From Bosea sp. NBC_00550 (GTDB taxonomy: Bacteria; Pseudomonadota; Alphaproteobacteria; Rhizobiales; Beijerinckiaceae), in assembly GCF_026020075.1 (NCBI RefSeq), contig NZ_CP102772.1, forward strand, positions 5,357,501 through 5,421,500: a stretch of DNA of 64,000 nt, given 5' to 3'. A program made the position numbers and the translations under genes. The first letter of the stretch is position 1. The number at the start of each line of letters is the position of its first letter. Shown here piece by piece: positions 27,138 to 35,852 of this stretch. Below the pieces are notes generated by a model that did no database searches, had not been told where the DNA came from, and saw only the letters and a program-made list of their open reading frames with translations.

Positions 27138-27149
27138 CATGGCCAAAAC

Positions 27150-27171
27150 GACCCCGGCACGAACCGGGGTC
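27150..27171. terminator. GC hairpin between the ABC operon and the FCD regulator
   Basis: GACCCCGG (27150-27157) and CCGGGGTC (27164-27171) form a perfect eight-pair stem with a six-base loop. There is no T run; it may be a terminator of the upstream operon or a leader hairpin of the downstream one. Confidence 0.4.
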
Positions 27172-27197
27172 ATCGAGAGGGAACCGGGGAGCCGTCC

Positions 27198-27995
27198 GTG
27201 CCGATCGAGGCCGTCGAGACGTCACGCCTGTATCGTCAGATAGCCGACCAGCTTCGCCATCTCATCGAGAGCGGCGAGTTCCCGGTCGGTAGCCGGTTGC
27301 CGTCCGAGCGCGAGCTTGCCGACAAGCTCGGCGTCTCGCGCCCGTCGGTCCGCGAGGCGCTGATCGCGCTGGAGGTCGAGGGCCGCGTCCGCATTCGCAT
27401 GGGCTCGGGCGTCTATGTCGTCGATCCGCCGGTTCAGGCCATCGCCCGGCTCTGGAGCGACCGGGCTCCCGAAGGCCCGTTCGAGGTTCTGAAGGCGCGC
27501 GAGCTGATCGAGAGCGCGATCTGCTCGGACGCCGTGGGCCTTGTCGAGCCCGCCGATATCGCGGCTCTCGACATGGTCCTGGAGCAGATGGCCGCATCGG
27601 GACTAAGCAGCGACGATCTCGTCGCACTCGACCGCTCCTTCCACGTCGCGCTGGCCGGCATTCTCCGCAACGGCGTGCTGGTCCGTTGCGTCGGCGATCT
27701 CTTCGACCAGCGCATCAGCCCGTACTTCCGGCAGCTTGCCCGCTATTTCGAAGGCCCCGACTCGTGGCGCCGCGCGGTGGCCGAGCACCGGGCGATCCGC
27801 GATGCTTTGGCGCGCGGCGACGGGGCGGCGGCGCGCGAGGCGATGCGCCGGCATCTGCAGAACTCACAGGAACGCTTTTCGCAGAGCTTCGGCGATGCAG
27901 GAAAGAGCAACGGGCCGGCCGGCGCCAAGGCCGGCCCGAACCAGAAGAACGGGCGCATGACGGGATCGAAACGCAAACAGGGAGAAGCCCGATGA
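27198..27995 (+). CDS. GntR family regulator with FCD domain
   Basis: The 265-residue regulator has a winged helix (about residues 8-72: LYRQIADQLRHLIESGEF, LPSERELADKLGVSRPSVREAL) and an FCD ligand domain (about 90-225) with LDRSFHVAL, HRAIRDAL and AMRRHL, whose Asp and His residues usually hold a metal. A Lys/Gly-rich tail follows. FCD regulators sense organic acids and commonly control adjacent TRAP transporters. GTG 27198 has GGGGAG about six bases upstream. Its stop overlaps the TRAP binding-protein start (ATGA), so regulator and transporter are one unit. Confidence 0.92.
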   Translation: MPIEAVETSRLYRQIADQLRHLIESGEFPVGSRLPSERELADKLGVSRPSVREALIALEVEGRVRIRMGSGVYVVDPPVQAIARLWSDRAPEGPFEVLKARELIESAICSDAVGLVEPADIAALDMVLEQMAASGLSSDDLVALDRSFHVALAGILRNGVLVRCVGDLFDQRISPYFRQLARYFEGPDSWRRAVAEHRAIRDALARGDGAAAREAMRRHLQNSQERFSQSFGDAGKSNGPAGAKAGPNQKNGRMTGSKRKQGEAR

Positions 27996-28963
27996 AGACC
28001 TATCTCACCGTTGCCGCGCTCGCCGCCGGCCTCGGCCTGCTGGGCGCGCCCGCGCAAGCGCAGACCAAACTGAAATGGGCCCATGTCTACGAGACGTCGG
28101 AGCCGTTCCACACCGAGTCCGTCTGGGCGGCCGACGAGTTCAAGAAGCGCACCAACGGCAAATACGAGATCACGGTCTATCCCGCCTCGCAGCTCGGCAA
28201 GGAGACCGACATCAACCAGGGCCTGACGCTCGGCACCGTCGACATCATCATTTCCGGATCGAGCTTCGCGGCACGCGCCTATCCGCCGATCGGCGTGACC
28301 TACTACCCCTTCACCTTCCGCAATCCCGAGCATCTCCTCGCCTACACCAAGACCGACATCTTCAAGGAGATGGCGAAGGGCTATCAGGAGAAGAGCGGGC
28401 ACCAGATCGTCGCTGTCAGCTATTACGGCACGCGCCACACCACCTCGAACAAGCCGATCAAGGCCTGCGCCGACATGAAGGGGCTCAAGATCCGCGTGCC
28501 CGACGTGCCGGCCTATCTCGCCATGCCGCGCGCCTGCGGCGCCAACACCGCGCCGATCGCATTCGCCGAGGTCTATCTCGCGCTCCAGAACGGCACGGTC
28601 GAGGCGCAGGAGAACCCGCTGACGACCATCGAGGCCAAGAAGTTCTACGAGGTGCAGAAGCACATCGTCCTGACCGGCCACATCGTCGACCACCTCAACA
28701 CGGTCGTCGCCAAGCAGCTCTGGGACAAGCTCTCGCCGGAGGATCGCAAGATCTTCACGGACGTCGCGCAGGAGGCGGCCGAGCGCACGACCAAGAAGAT
28801 CCAGGCCGATGAGGTGAAGCTGGTCCAGCTCTTCAAGGACAAGGGCCTGACGGTGACAGAGATCGACAAGGCCGACTTCCTCGCCAACGTCCAGAAGAAC
28901 GTCACCTTCGAGCAGTTCGGCTACCGCAAGGCCGATTGGGATCGCATCCAGGCGATCAAGTAA
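27992..28963 (+). CDS. dctP: TRAP transporter substrate-binding protein, DctP type
   Basis: The 323-residue periplasmic protein has a signal peptide ending GAPAQAQ. KLKWAHVYETSEPFH opens the mature domain, and KGLKIRVPDVPAYLAM carries the arginine that binds the ligand carboxylate; ALQNGTVEAQENP is the conserved partner segment. It captures a carboxylate solute for the QM permease encoded downstream, driven by an ion gradient. GGGAGAAG precedes ATG 27992. The ligand is unknown. Confidence 0.93.
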   Translation: MKTYLTVAALAAGLGLLGAPAQAQTKLKWAHVYETSEPFHTESVWAADEFKKRTNGKYEITVYPASQLGKETDINQGLTLGTVDIIISGSSFAARAYPPIGVTYYPFTFRNPEHLLAYTKTDIFKEMAKGYQEKSGHQIVAVSYYGTRHTTSNKPIKACADMKGLKIRVPDVPAYLAMPRACGANTAPIAFAEVYLALQNGTVEAQENPLTTIEAKKFYEVQKHIVLTGHIVDHLNTVVAKQLWDKLSPEDRKIFTDVAQEAAERTTKKIQADEVKLVQLFKDKGLTVTEIDKADFLANVQKNVTFEQFGYRKADWDRIQAIK

Positions 28964-29059
28964 GGCGGCTGCCGCCCAGCTCCGCGGCTCGGCTGGCGAC
29001 TGCCGGGCCGTCTCTCACCCTTGTCGATCCGACGCGCCTGACGTGCCGAGAGGTTCCCC

Positions 29060-29644
29060 GTGACAAGCGCCAGCCAGCCGGAAGTCCATACTCAGGTGAC
29101 GATCGAGGAGATCGCTCACGTCTTCGACGAGCCGCCTCCGCCGGCCGATCTTTCGGGCTACGGGGTTGAGGATTGGGCGACGCTCGCCGTCTTCTGGCTG
29201 ATGGTCACTTGCGTCGTGGCGCAGTTTTTCACGCGCTACGTCCTCAACAACAGCCTGGCCTGGACGGAGGAGATCGCGATCTACGCCCTGATCGTCGTCG
29301 TCTTCCTCGGCTCCTCGCTCTGCGTACGCGCTTCGCGCCATATCCAGGTCGATTTCCTCTATCGCTACGTGCCGAAACCGGTTGGCCGTGCCTTGGCGAC
29401 GGCGGTCGATGCCATCCGCATCGGCTTCCTCGGCTACGCCACCTGGCTGGTCTGGAAATACGCCTCCCTCATCCCGGACGAGATGATGACCACGGTCGAT
29501 CTGCCGAAATCGATCGTCTTCTATTCCGTGCTCGCCGCCTTCGCGCTGATGACGCTGCGAGCCCTGCAGGTCGCCTGGCAGAACTGGCGCCGCGGCTACT
29601 CCGTCCTCGAAAACCCCGCCGCTTTCGACGGATCGGAGGCCTGA
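29060..29644 (+). CDS. dctQ: TRAP transporter small permease, DctQ type
   Basis: The 194-residue protein has about four hydrophobic segments (residues 45-175) after a hydrophilic N-terminal leader of about 40 residues. VLNNSLAWTEEIAIYALIVVVFLG is the typical DctQ block. It bridges the binding protein and the large permease. It starts at GTG 29060, where GAGAGG lies upstream. Only three bases separate its stop from the large permease start. The longer leader is the only unusual feature. Confidence 0.9.
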   Translation: MTSASQPEVHTQVTIEEIAHVFDEPPPPADLSGYGVEDWATLAVFWLMVTCVVAQFFTRYVLNNSLAWTEEIAIYALIVVVFLGSSLCVRASRHIQVDFLYRYVPKPVGRALATAVDAIRIGFLGYATWLVWKYASLIPDEMMTTVDLPKSIVFYSVLAAFALMTLRALQVAWQNWRRGYSVLENPAAFDGSEA

Positions 29645-29647
29645 TCC

Positions 29648-31054
29648 ATGCTGATCCTCGTCGGAACCTTCCTCACCCTGATGATCTTCGGCGTTCCCGT
29701 CGCCATCTCGATGGCGGTCGCCTCGCTCACCTACATCATCGCGACCGGCACCGTGCCGGACGTCATCATGGCCCAGCGCATGATCGCCGGTGTCGAGAGC
29801 TTCCCGTTGCTGGCGGTGCCGTTCTTCATCCTCGCCGGCAACCTGATGAACATCGCCGGCGTGACCGGCCGGATCTACGCCTTCGCCGTGGCGCTGGTCG
29901 GCTGGATGCGCGGCGGCCTCGCCCAGGTGAACATCATCGGCTCGGTGATCTTCTCCGGCATGTCGGGCACCGCGATCGCCGATGCGGCCGGCATCGGCAC
30001 CATCGAGATCAAGGCGATGAAGGACCACGGCTATCCGATGGACGTCGCGGTCGGCGTCACCGCCGCTTCCGCGACGCTGGGTCCGATCATCCCGCCTTCG
30101 CTGCCCTTCGTCATCTACGGCATGATGGCCAATACCTCGATCGGCGCGCTCTTCCTCGGCGGCGTGATCCCCGGCGGGGTGATGACGCTGTTCATGATGG
30201 CGACGGTCACGATCTTCGCCCGACTGCGCAACTGGGGCTCGGATTCGCCGTTTTCGCTGAAGCAGATCGGCAATGCCGGGCTCGAAGTGCTCGTCGTTAT
30301 GGGCTTCCCGATCCTCGCCTATCTCCTCGTCTGGGCGGGGCTCTCGGAGAACGTCGCGATCGGGCTCGCGCTCGCCGCCCTGCTCGCGCTCGACTACTAC
30401 TTCGACTTCTCGGCGGTGATGGCGCTGATGACGCCGGTGATCCTGATCGGCGGCATGACCCTGGGCTGGTTCACGCCGACGGAGGCCGCCGCCGCAGCCG
30501 TGATCTGGTCGCTCTTCCTTGGCCTCGTGCGCTATCGCTCGATGACCATGCGCTCGCTCGCCAAGGCGACCTTCGACACCATCGAGACGACCGCCTCGGT
30601 GCTCTTCATCGTCACGGCCGCCTCGATTTTCGCCTGGCTGCTCACGGTCTCGAACACGGCACAGATCCTCTCCGACGCGATCCTCGGCCTGACCCAGAAC
30701 AAATGGGTCTTCCTGATCCTGGTGAATCTGCTGCTGCTCTTCATCGGCTGCTTCCTCGACACCATCGCGGCGATCACCATCGTCGTGCCGATCCTGCTGC
30801 CGATCGCGCTCAAGCTCGGCGTCGATCCGATCCATTTCGGGCTGATCATGACGCTGAACCTGATGATCGGCCTGCTCCACCCGCCGCTCGGCATGGTGCT
30901 GTTCGTGCTCTCGCGGGTGGCCAAGCTATCCGTCGAGCAGACGACGATGGCGATCTTGCCATGGCTGATACCGCTGTTTGCGGCCCTCATAGCAATCACC
31001 TTCATCCCGGAGCTGACGCTCTGGCTGCCGCGGACGATGGGCATGCTTCGCTAG
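29648..31054 (+). CDS. dctM: TRAP transporter large permease, DctM type
   Basis: This 468-residue ion-coupled transporter has more than ten hydrophobic segments. FILAGNLMNIAGVTGRIYAFAVALVGWMRGG, GMSGTAIADAAGIGTIEIKAMK and ATLGPIIPPSLPFVIYG are hallmark sequences; the last two carry likely ion- and substrate-binding residues. CFLDTIAAITIVVPILLPI forms the second pseudo-symmetric half. It completes the dctPQM set controlled, presumably, by the FCD regulator. It is slightly longer than the usual 425-430 residues. Confidence 0.93.
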   Translation: MLILVGTFLTLMIFGVPVAISMAVASLTYIIATGTVPDVIMAQRMIAGVESFPLLAVPFFILAGNLMNIAGVTGRIYAFAVALVGWMRGGLAQVNIIGSVIFSGMSGTAIADAAGIGTIEIKAMKDHGYPMDVAVGVTAASATLGPIIPPSLPFVIYGMMANTSIGALFLGGVIPGGVMTLFMMATVTIFARLRNWGSDSPFSLKQIGNAGLEVLVVMGFPILAYLLVWAGLSENVAIGLALAALLALDYYFDFSAVMALMTPVILIGGMTLGWFTPTEAAAAAVIWSLFLGLVRYRSMTMRSLAKATFDTIETTASVLFIVTAASIFAWLLTVSNTAQILSDAILGLTQNKWVFLILVNLLLLFIGCFLDTIAAITIVVPILLPIALKLGVDPIHFGLIMTLNLMIGLLHPPLGMVLFVLSRVAKLSVEQTTMAILPWLIPLFAALIAITFIPELTLWLPRTMGMLR

Positions 31055-31150
31055 CGCATTTTCGAGCGAAGTGACCATCGGTTGCGTGAAGAAAATGTGA
31101 TAAAACAATAGGATAGGGCGTTTCCGTCAGAGAAGTGCGGAAATGCTCTA
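31055..31150. repeat. Rhizobiales-type dispersed intergenic repeat
   Basis: The stretch GCATTTTCGAGCGAAGTG, then GCGTGAAGAAAATG, then a hairpin (GGGCGTTTCCG at 31116-31126 against CGGAAATGCTC at 31138-31148) resembles an intergenic element I recall from many Rhizobiales genomes. There is only one copy in this window, so the family assignment rests on memory. The rest of the gap to 31315 shows no other clear feature. Confidence 0.5.
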
Positions 31151-31315
31151 GGATCGGGAAACGCATGGCGTCGACCTGACGCCGATGCAGAACTGATATA
31201 CCTCGCCTGTGCGGTCATGCCGCAGGCGAGGGGCTGCCTTGCACGAAGGCCTCGTTACGAACACATAGAGGCTTGCCATCTTTTGGCGAAAGGGGCGCTG
31301 CCGAAGGTGGGGCCA

Positions 31316-32530
31316 ATGCATTCGCTGATTGCCAGGATGTTGTCTCGGCTCGCGATCGAGCCACGTATCGATGTTGTTTTTCCCGATGGCACGCTGCAGT
31401 CGATCGGGCAGGGCGCCGCACCACGATTGCGCATGCGGATCGTGGATGCGCCGACTGAACTGAAACTTGCGCTCAATCCCGAACTCGCTTTGGGCGAGGC
31501 CGTGATGGACGGGCGCGTCGTGGTCGAGCAAGGCTCGCTCTACGATCTGCTCGACGCGTTGGTTGCGGCCATGCACAAGGCCCGCCCGCAGGGCTGGGGC
31601 AAGGTGCTGACGGGCTTGCGCACCGCGGTGCGGCGCTTCCATCAGCACAACACGCCCGCGCTGGCGAAGCGCAACGTCGCGCATCACTACGACCTGAAGA
31701 GCGATTTCTTCCGGCTCTTCCTCGACCAGGACATGCAGTATTCCTGCGCCTATTTCGAGCGGCCCGGCGTCACGCTGGCCGAGGCGCAGCTCGCCAAGAA
31801 GCGCCACATCATAGCGAAGCTCGATGTGCAGCCGGGCCAGCGCGTGCTCGACATCGGCTGCGGCTGGGGCGGCATGGCCTTGTCGGTCGCCGGCGAGACC
31901 GGCGCCGCGGTCACTGGCATCACTCTGTCCGAAGAACAGCTCGCCATCGCCAAGCAGCGGGGCGCGGATTCCGGCCTGCCGGTGGAATTCCGTCTGCAGG
32001 ATTATCGCCACTTGGCCGAGCCCTTCGACCGTATCGTCTCGGTCGGCATGTTCGAGCATGTCGGCGTCGGCTATTATCGCGACTACTTCCGCAAGATCCG
32101 CGAATTGCTGAGCGATGACGGCGTGGCGCTGATCCACACCATCGGCCGCTCGTCGCCGCCCGGCGCCACCAACCCCTTCATCGCCAAATATATTTTCCCC
32201 GGAGGCTACATCCCCGCCATGTCGGAGGTTTCGGCGGCGATCGAGAAGGAAGGGCTTGTGATCACCGATGTCGAGGTGCTGCGCATCCATTACGCCGAAA
32301 CGCTGAAGGCCTGGCGCGAGAACTTCCTCGCCCGGCGCAATGAGGCGGTGGCGATGTATGACGAGCGCTTTGCCCGCATGTGGGAGTTCTATCTCGCTGC
32401 TTGCGAGGCGAGCTTCCGGCATGACGATCTCGTCGTCTTCCAGTTCCAGCTGGCGAAGAAGCTCGACGGCTTGCCGATCACGCGCGGATATATCGCGGAG
32501 CGAGAGGGCGCGCTCGGCAGGGTGGCGTAG
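31316..32530 (+). CDS. cfa: cyclopropane-fatty-acyl-phospholipid synthase family methyltransferase
   Basis: This 404-residue SAM-dependent enzyme methylenates unsaturated acyl chains of membrane lipids. VLDIGCGWGGMALSVA (about residues 176-190) is the SAM-binding loop. HYDLKSDFFRLFLDQDMQYSCAYF, MFEHVGVGYYRDYF and FPGGYIPAMSEV are characteristic family motifs. Start ATG 31316 precedes a typical MHSLIARML leader; an in-frame ATG 99 bases upstream adds residues lacking family character. The gene stands alone. Its N-terminal region is that of the full-length, not truncated, Cfa type. Confidence 0.9.
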   Translation: MHSLIARMLSRLAIEPRIDVVFPDGTLQSIGQGAAPRLRMRIVDAPTELKLALNPELALGEAVMDGRVVVEQGSLYDLLDALVAAMHKARPQGWGKVLTGLRTAVRRFHQHNTPALAKRNVAHHYDLKSDFFRLFLDQDMQYSCAYFERPGVTLAEAQLAKKRHIIAKLDVQPGQRVLDIGCGWGGMALSVAGETGAAVTGITLSEEQLAIAKQRGADSGLPVEFRLQDYRHLAEPFDRIVSVGMFEHVGVGYYRDYFRKIRELLSDDGVALIHTIGRSSPPGATNPFIAKYIFPGGYIPAMSEVSAAIEKEGLVITDVEVLRIHYAETLKAWRENFLARRNEAVAMYDERFARMWEFYLAACEASFRHDDLVVFQFQLAKKLDGLPITRGYIAEREGALGRVA

Positions 32531-32556
32531 AGCGCACGGTACTCGTGTTGAAACGC

Positions 32557-32656
32557 GGGTCATCCCGGACGCAGCGAAGCGGAGATCCGGGATCCATGCC
32601 TGAACCTTCCTCGGAAGCGTTCCGGAATGGATCCCGGGTCAAGCTCGGGATGACCC
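32557..32656. repeat. palindromic intergenic repeat, copy 4 (short form)
   Basis: GGGTCATCCC and GGGATGACCC are perfect outer arms; GGGATCCATG and ATGGATCCC form the inner pair. It occupies most of the space between the convergent cfa and citrate-synthase-like genes. Confidence 0.88.
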
Positions 32657-32683
32657 CGTAGCTGCGCAGAAAATGAATGGGCT

Positions 32684-33823
32684 TCAAGCCGGCTCCGGAC
32701 CGACATAACGGGCGCGGGGGCGGATCAGCCGCCCCGTCTCGTTCTGCTCCAATGCATGGGCGATCCAGCCCGTGCAGCGCGCGGCGGCGAAGATCTGGAA
32801 GGGAACGTCGGCCGAGAGCCTCAACGTGGTGGCGATCGCCGTCAGCACGAAGTCGATATTGGGCTCCTCGCCGGTGAGTGCGGTAACGGCGCGGCGAGCC
32901 TCTTCATAGGCCGGAGGCAGCGTGAACACGGCGAGCAACCCTCGCGCTCGCGGGTCGCCGTCCGGATAGAGCGGATGGCCGAAACCGGGCAGCGGCATGC
33001 CGGCCGCGAGGCGGGCGGAAATCGCGGGCTCGGCGCCCTCGCTCGCGATCTCCCGCATCAGCCCGAGCACGCGCGGCGTCATGCCGCCATGCAGCGGTCC
33101 CGACAGCGTCGCGAGCCCGGCCAGAACGCAGGCTGCGAGGGATGCGCGGGTCGAGGCGGCGACGCGCACCGCGAAGGTCGAGGCGTTGAGTTCGTGGTCG
33201 GCGAGCAGCACCAGCGCCCGGCGGATCAGGTCGGCGCCAGCCGCATCGCATCCCCAGGCCTGCGCCAACCGGTGATGGATGGGACCCTGTCCAGGCCGTC
33301 CGGCGATGGCATCGACCAGCGCGTCGAGCACCGAGGCCGCTTCGAGATAAAGCGCCTTCTTCGCGCGCCCCGCCATGGCGGTGTCACCTGCGGCCCGCGC
33401 CGCGATCACGCCGAAGATCCGCTGCAGGGCAGGGGCCTCCGGGACGAGCGTGAACAGCGGTGGAAAGCGCTGCGAGCCGCAATCCCACAGCAGCCGCGCG
33501 ACATCCTCCAGCTTAGCCGTCTGCGCGAGCTGTTCGGCATCCTGCCCGCGATACCAGAGCTTGCCGCGCTGGATCGTGGCGATGGAGGACGCCAGGATCG
33601 GCTCGCCGAAGGCGATCGCATCCTCCGCGATCGCGGCAGGCTTGCGCCCGCGCGCCTTGCGGTGCTCCAGCCGCGCCACATCCTCGGCCCGGTAGAGCCG
33701 GCGGCGCGAATCGTCCGCGTCGCCGCGCGCCTCGATCAGCCCGCGGCTGACATAGGCATAGAGCGTCTGCGGCTTCAGCCCGAGCCGCGCCATCACCTGT
33801 TGCGCCGTCAACCAGTCGGTCAT
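32684..33823 (-). CDS. citrate synthase-like protein with N-terminal helix-turn-helix
   Basis: The 379-residue protein opens with a MerR-type helix-turn-helix (residues 2-50: WLTAQQVMARLGLKPQTLYAYVSRGLIEA) and continues as a citrate-synthase-fold domain. GPLHGGM and GFGHPLY supply the two catalytic histidines and NIDFVLTAI the catalytic Asp, so the enzyme fold looks intact. The fusion suggests a DNA-binding citrate-synthase relative, or an enzyme with a recycled HTH used for protein contacts. ATG 33823 is used; longer in-frame starts exist. It is divergent from a second citrate-synthase-like gene, with 86 AT-rich bases between them. Confidence 0.85.
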   Translation of the reverse strand: MTDWLTAQQVMARLGLKPQTLYAYVSRGLIEARGDADDSRRRLYRAEDVARLEHRKARGRKPAAIAEDAIAFGEPILASSIATIQRGKLWYRGQDAEQLAQTAKLEDVARLLWDCGSQRFPPLFTLVPEAPALQRIFGVIAARAAGDTAMAGRAKKALYLEAASVLDALVDAIAGRPGQGPIHHRLAQAWGCDAAGADLIRRALVLLADHELNASTFAVRVAASTRASLAACVLAGLATLSGPLHGGMTPRVLGLMREIASEGAEPAISARLAAGMPLPGFGHPLYPDGDPRARGLLAVFTLPPAYEEARRAVTALTGEEPNIDFVLTAIATTLRLSADVPFQIFAAARCTGWIAHALEQNETGRLIRPRARYVGPEPA

Positions 33824-33909
33824 CGAAATACATTGATTATATTGTTCAAGATTGATCCTAGCGATGAAGCTCCCAATCCTCAAGCCATCGTTTTGTAGGA
33901 GAGATCGCC

Positions 33910-34989
33910 ATGTCCGATGGCCTTGAAGACGTCGTTGCCGCCCACACCGTGCTCTCGGAGGTCGATGGAGCAGCGGGCCGGCTGGTGGTGCGCGGCCACA
34001 GCCTGGATGAGCTGGCGAGCCACACCTCCTTCGAGGATATGGCCGCGCTGATGCTCGACGGCTTCGTGCCGGACCTGCCCGCCATGAAGGACCTGCCGGC
34101 GGCGCTGGGCGCGGCCCGGCAGGAATTGTTCGAGATGGTGGTCCGGAAGGCGGCCGTGCCCGTTACGCTCGGCCCGGTCGAGATGATCCGGGCGATGACT
34201 GCGCTGATTCCCGATGGCGAGGATGCCGGCACGGTGCTGCGGCTTCTGGCTGCGCCCGCCGTCTTCACCGCCGCGTCCCTGCGCCTACGGCAGGGGCTCG
34301 TGCCAGTCGCGCCCGATCCGTCCCTGTCGCAGGCGGCCGATACGCTGCGCATGCTGACGGGCACGGCGCCGACGAAGCAGCAGGCCGCCGCGCTCGATAC
34401 CTATCTTGTCACGGTCGCTGATCACGGCCTCAACGCCTCGACCTTCGCCGCTCGCGTCGTTGCCTCGACCCGCGCGGGGCTCGTCTCGGCCGTGCTCGCT
34501 GGCGTGAGTGCGCTGAAGGGCCCGCTCCATGGCGGCGCGCCCGGCCCGGTGATCGAGATGCTCGATGCGATCGGCACGCCCGCCAATGCTCGGACCTGGC
34601 TGGAAACGGCGCTCGATCGCGGTGACCGGCTGATGGGCTTCGGCCACCGCATCTACCGTGTGCGCGATCCGCGCGCCGATGCGCTGAAGGGCGCGATCCG
34701 CCGGCTCGGTGCCGATAGCGGGCGTCTCGCGCTGGCCGAGGCCGTCGAGCAGGCGGCGCTCGCCATCCTGCGCGAGCGCAAACCGAACCGGACGCTCGAG
34801 ACCAATGTCGAGTTCTACACGGCGCTGCTGCTGGAAGCGCTCGGCTTCACGCCGGACTCCTTCACCTGCGTCTTCGCGCTCGGTCGCACGATGGGCTGGC
34901 TCGCCCATGCCAAGGAGCAGATCGCCGGCGGTAAGCTGATCCGCCCGCAATCGGTCTATGTCGGCCCGCAGCCGCGGCAGGCGGCGTGA
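33910..34989 (+). CDS. citrate/methylcitrate synthase-like protein
   Basis: The 359-residue citrate-synthase-fold protein has His207 in GPLHGGA and His246 in GFGHRIY, as expected. The position of the catalytic Asp reads Glu301 in NVEFYTALLLEAL. HGLNASTFAARVVASTRA and GRTMGWLAHAKEQ are conserved. It is shorter than TCA-cycle type I citrate synthases (about 430 residues) and lacks their N-terminal domain, like the methylcitrate synthase/CitZ type. AGGAGAG precedes ATG 33910. It is divergent from the HTH-fused relative and probably controlled or partnered by it. The acyl-CoA substrate is unknown. Confidence 0.85.
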   Translation: MSDGLEDVVAAHTVLSEVDGAAGRLVVRGHSLDELASHTSFEDMAALMLDGFVPDLPAMKDLPAALGAARQELFEMVVRKAAVPVTLGPVEMIRAMTALIPDGEDAGTVLRLLAAPAVFTAASLRLRQGLVPVAPDPSLSQAADTLRMLTGTAPTKQQAAALDTYLVTVADHGLNASTFAARVVASTRAGLVSAVLAGVSALKGPLHGGAPGPVIEMLDAIGTPANARTWLETALDRGDRLMGFGHRIYRVRDPRADALKGAIRRLGADSGRLALAEAVEQAALAILRERKPNRTLETNVEFYTALLLEALGFTPDSFTCVFALGRTMGWLAHAKEQIAGGKLIRPQSVYVGPQPRQAA

Positions 34990-35002
34990 GGTGAGGGAAG
35001 GG

Positions 35003-35097
35003 CGTCATGCTCGGGCTTGACCTGAGTATCTCTTGAACCAGTGCCTTCTCCGGCAAGAGGTTCTCGGGTCGGAGCCGCGCTCCGCCCGAGAATGACG
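35003..35097. repeat. palindromic intergenic repeat, copy 5 (degenerate short form)
   Basis: Outer arms CGTCATGCTCGGGC and GCCCGAGAATGACG differ at one position; the inner arms are more degraded. It fills the gap between the convergent citrate-synthase-like gene and hutD. Confidence 0.75.
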
Positions 35098-35104
35098 GCA
35101 TAGG

Positions 35105-35665
35105 TCAGGCCCGCGAAAGGCGGATGGCGAAGAGTTCGCCGCCGCTTTCGGCGCGCAACGAGACGGTTGTGGGTGCCGGGAGGACCGCGCTGTCCCCGGC
35201 AGCCAAAGCCGAGCCGTTCACTTGCCAAACGTCGCGGCGCGCGACCAGAACCAGCAATCCACGCTCGTTCGCGATCTCGTGCGATCCGCCGGGCAGGCGC
35301 TCGACTTTGTGGCTCCACGCCCCGCGCCGGCTCATCACGTTGAGATCGTCGATCGGCCCATCGACCAGCACGCCATCGACGGCTCGGTCGGCAGCGAAGA
35401 AGAAGGGCTCGGTCCCCTTGTCGAGCGCGACCGTCTCGCCATCGCCGAAGGCGAGATGGATGCCGTTGCCGGTCAGCAGCGACAAGGTCCGGTCGATACC
35501 GGGGAAGGACGAGAACGGCCCGTCTGTGCCCACATGCGCCATCGAGATGCGCCAGTCGAAATCGCTGAGGGGGGCTCCCTCGGGAAAAACCGCGATTTCT
35601 GTGGTGGTGCCGCCGCCGTTCTTCCACGGCATGACCTTGCAGTCGGCGGCGCGGATGATGCGCAT
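35105..35665 (-). CDS. hutD: HutD family protein
   Basis: The 186-residue HutD/Ves bicupin-like protein starts MRIIRAADCKVMPWKNGGGTT, followed by FDWRISMAHVGTDGPFSSFPGIDR, both diagnostic of the family. HutD is found with histidine utilisation genes and has been proposed to bind formylglutamate or urocanate and limit hut expression, but it is not an essential pathway enzyme. It is the last leftward gene of the hut locus, 187 bases after hutU, with a palindromic repeat occupying that gap. GGAG lies about ten bases before ATG 35665. Confidence 0.88.
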   Translation of the reverse strand: MRIIRAADCKVMPWKNGGGTTTEIAVFPEGAPLSDFDWRISMAHVGTDGPFSSFPGIDRTLSLLTGNGIHLAFGDGETVALDKGTEPFFFAADRAVDGVLVDGPIDDLNVMSRRGAWSHKVERLPGGSHEIANERGLLVLVARRDVWQVNGSALAAGDSAVLPAPTTVSLRAESGGELFAIRLSRA

Positions 35666-35693
35666 GTTGCTTGTTCTCCGCTCGGAACCACAG

Positions 35694-35840
35694 CGTCATT
35701 CCGGGGATGGCGAAGCCATGAGCCTGGAACCCAGAACCGATACCCTACCCGAAAAAGCCGGTAGGTAGGCCGAGCTCACGGGAAAACCGGTCTCGGTTCT
35801 GGGTTCCGGGTTCGGCGCTGATGCGCCGCCCCTGAATGAC
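35694..35840. repeat. palindromic intergenic repeat, copy 6 (long form)
   Basis: CGTCATTCCGGGG and CCCCTGAATGAC outer arms, internal hairpins GATGGCGAAGCCATG and GGCGCTGATGCGCC, and inner arms GGAACCCAGAACCGA / TCGGTTCTGGGTTCC. It sits between hutU and hutD inside the hut operon. Its centre contains CCGGTAGGTAG. Confidence 0.88.
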
Positions 35841-35852
35841 AGCGAGGCTGGC

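Noticed and set aside
29015..30880. A 621-codon leftward frame opposite the TRAP permease genes
   Set aside because: Extremely rich in Asp, Glu, Arg and His with no fold-like pattern; it mirrors codons of the membrane proteins on the other strand.
35752..35770. CCTACC...GGTAGG with an 11-base match (CCGGTAGGTAG) to the TetR operator at 18338
   Set aside because: It lies at the variable centre of a palindromic repeat and only one half matches well; treated as coincidence or repeat content.
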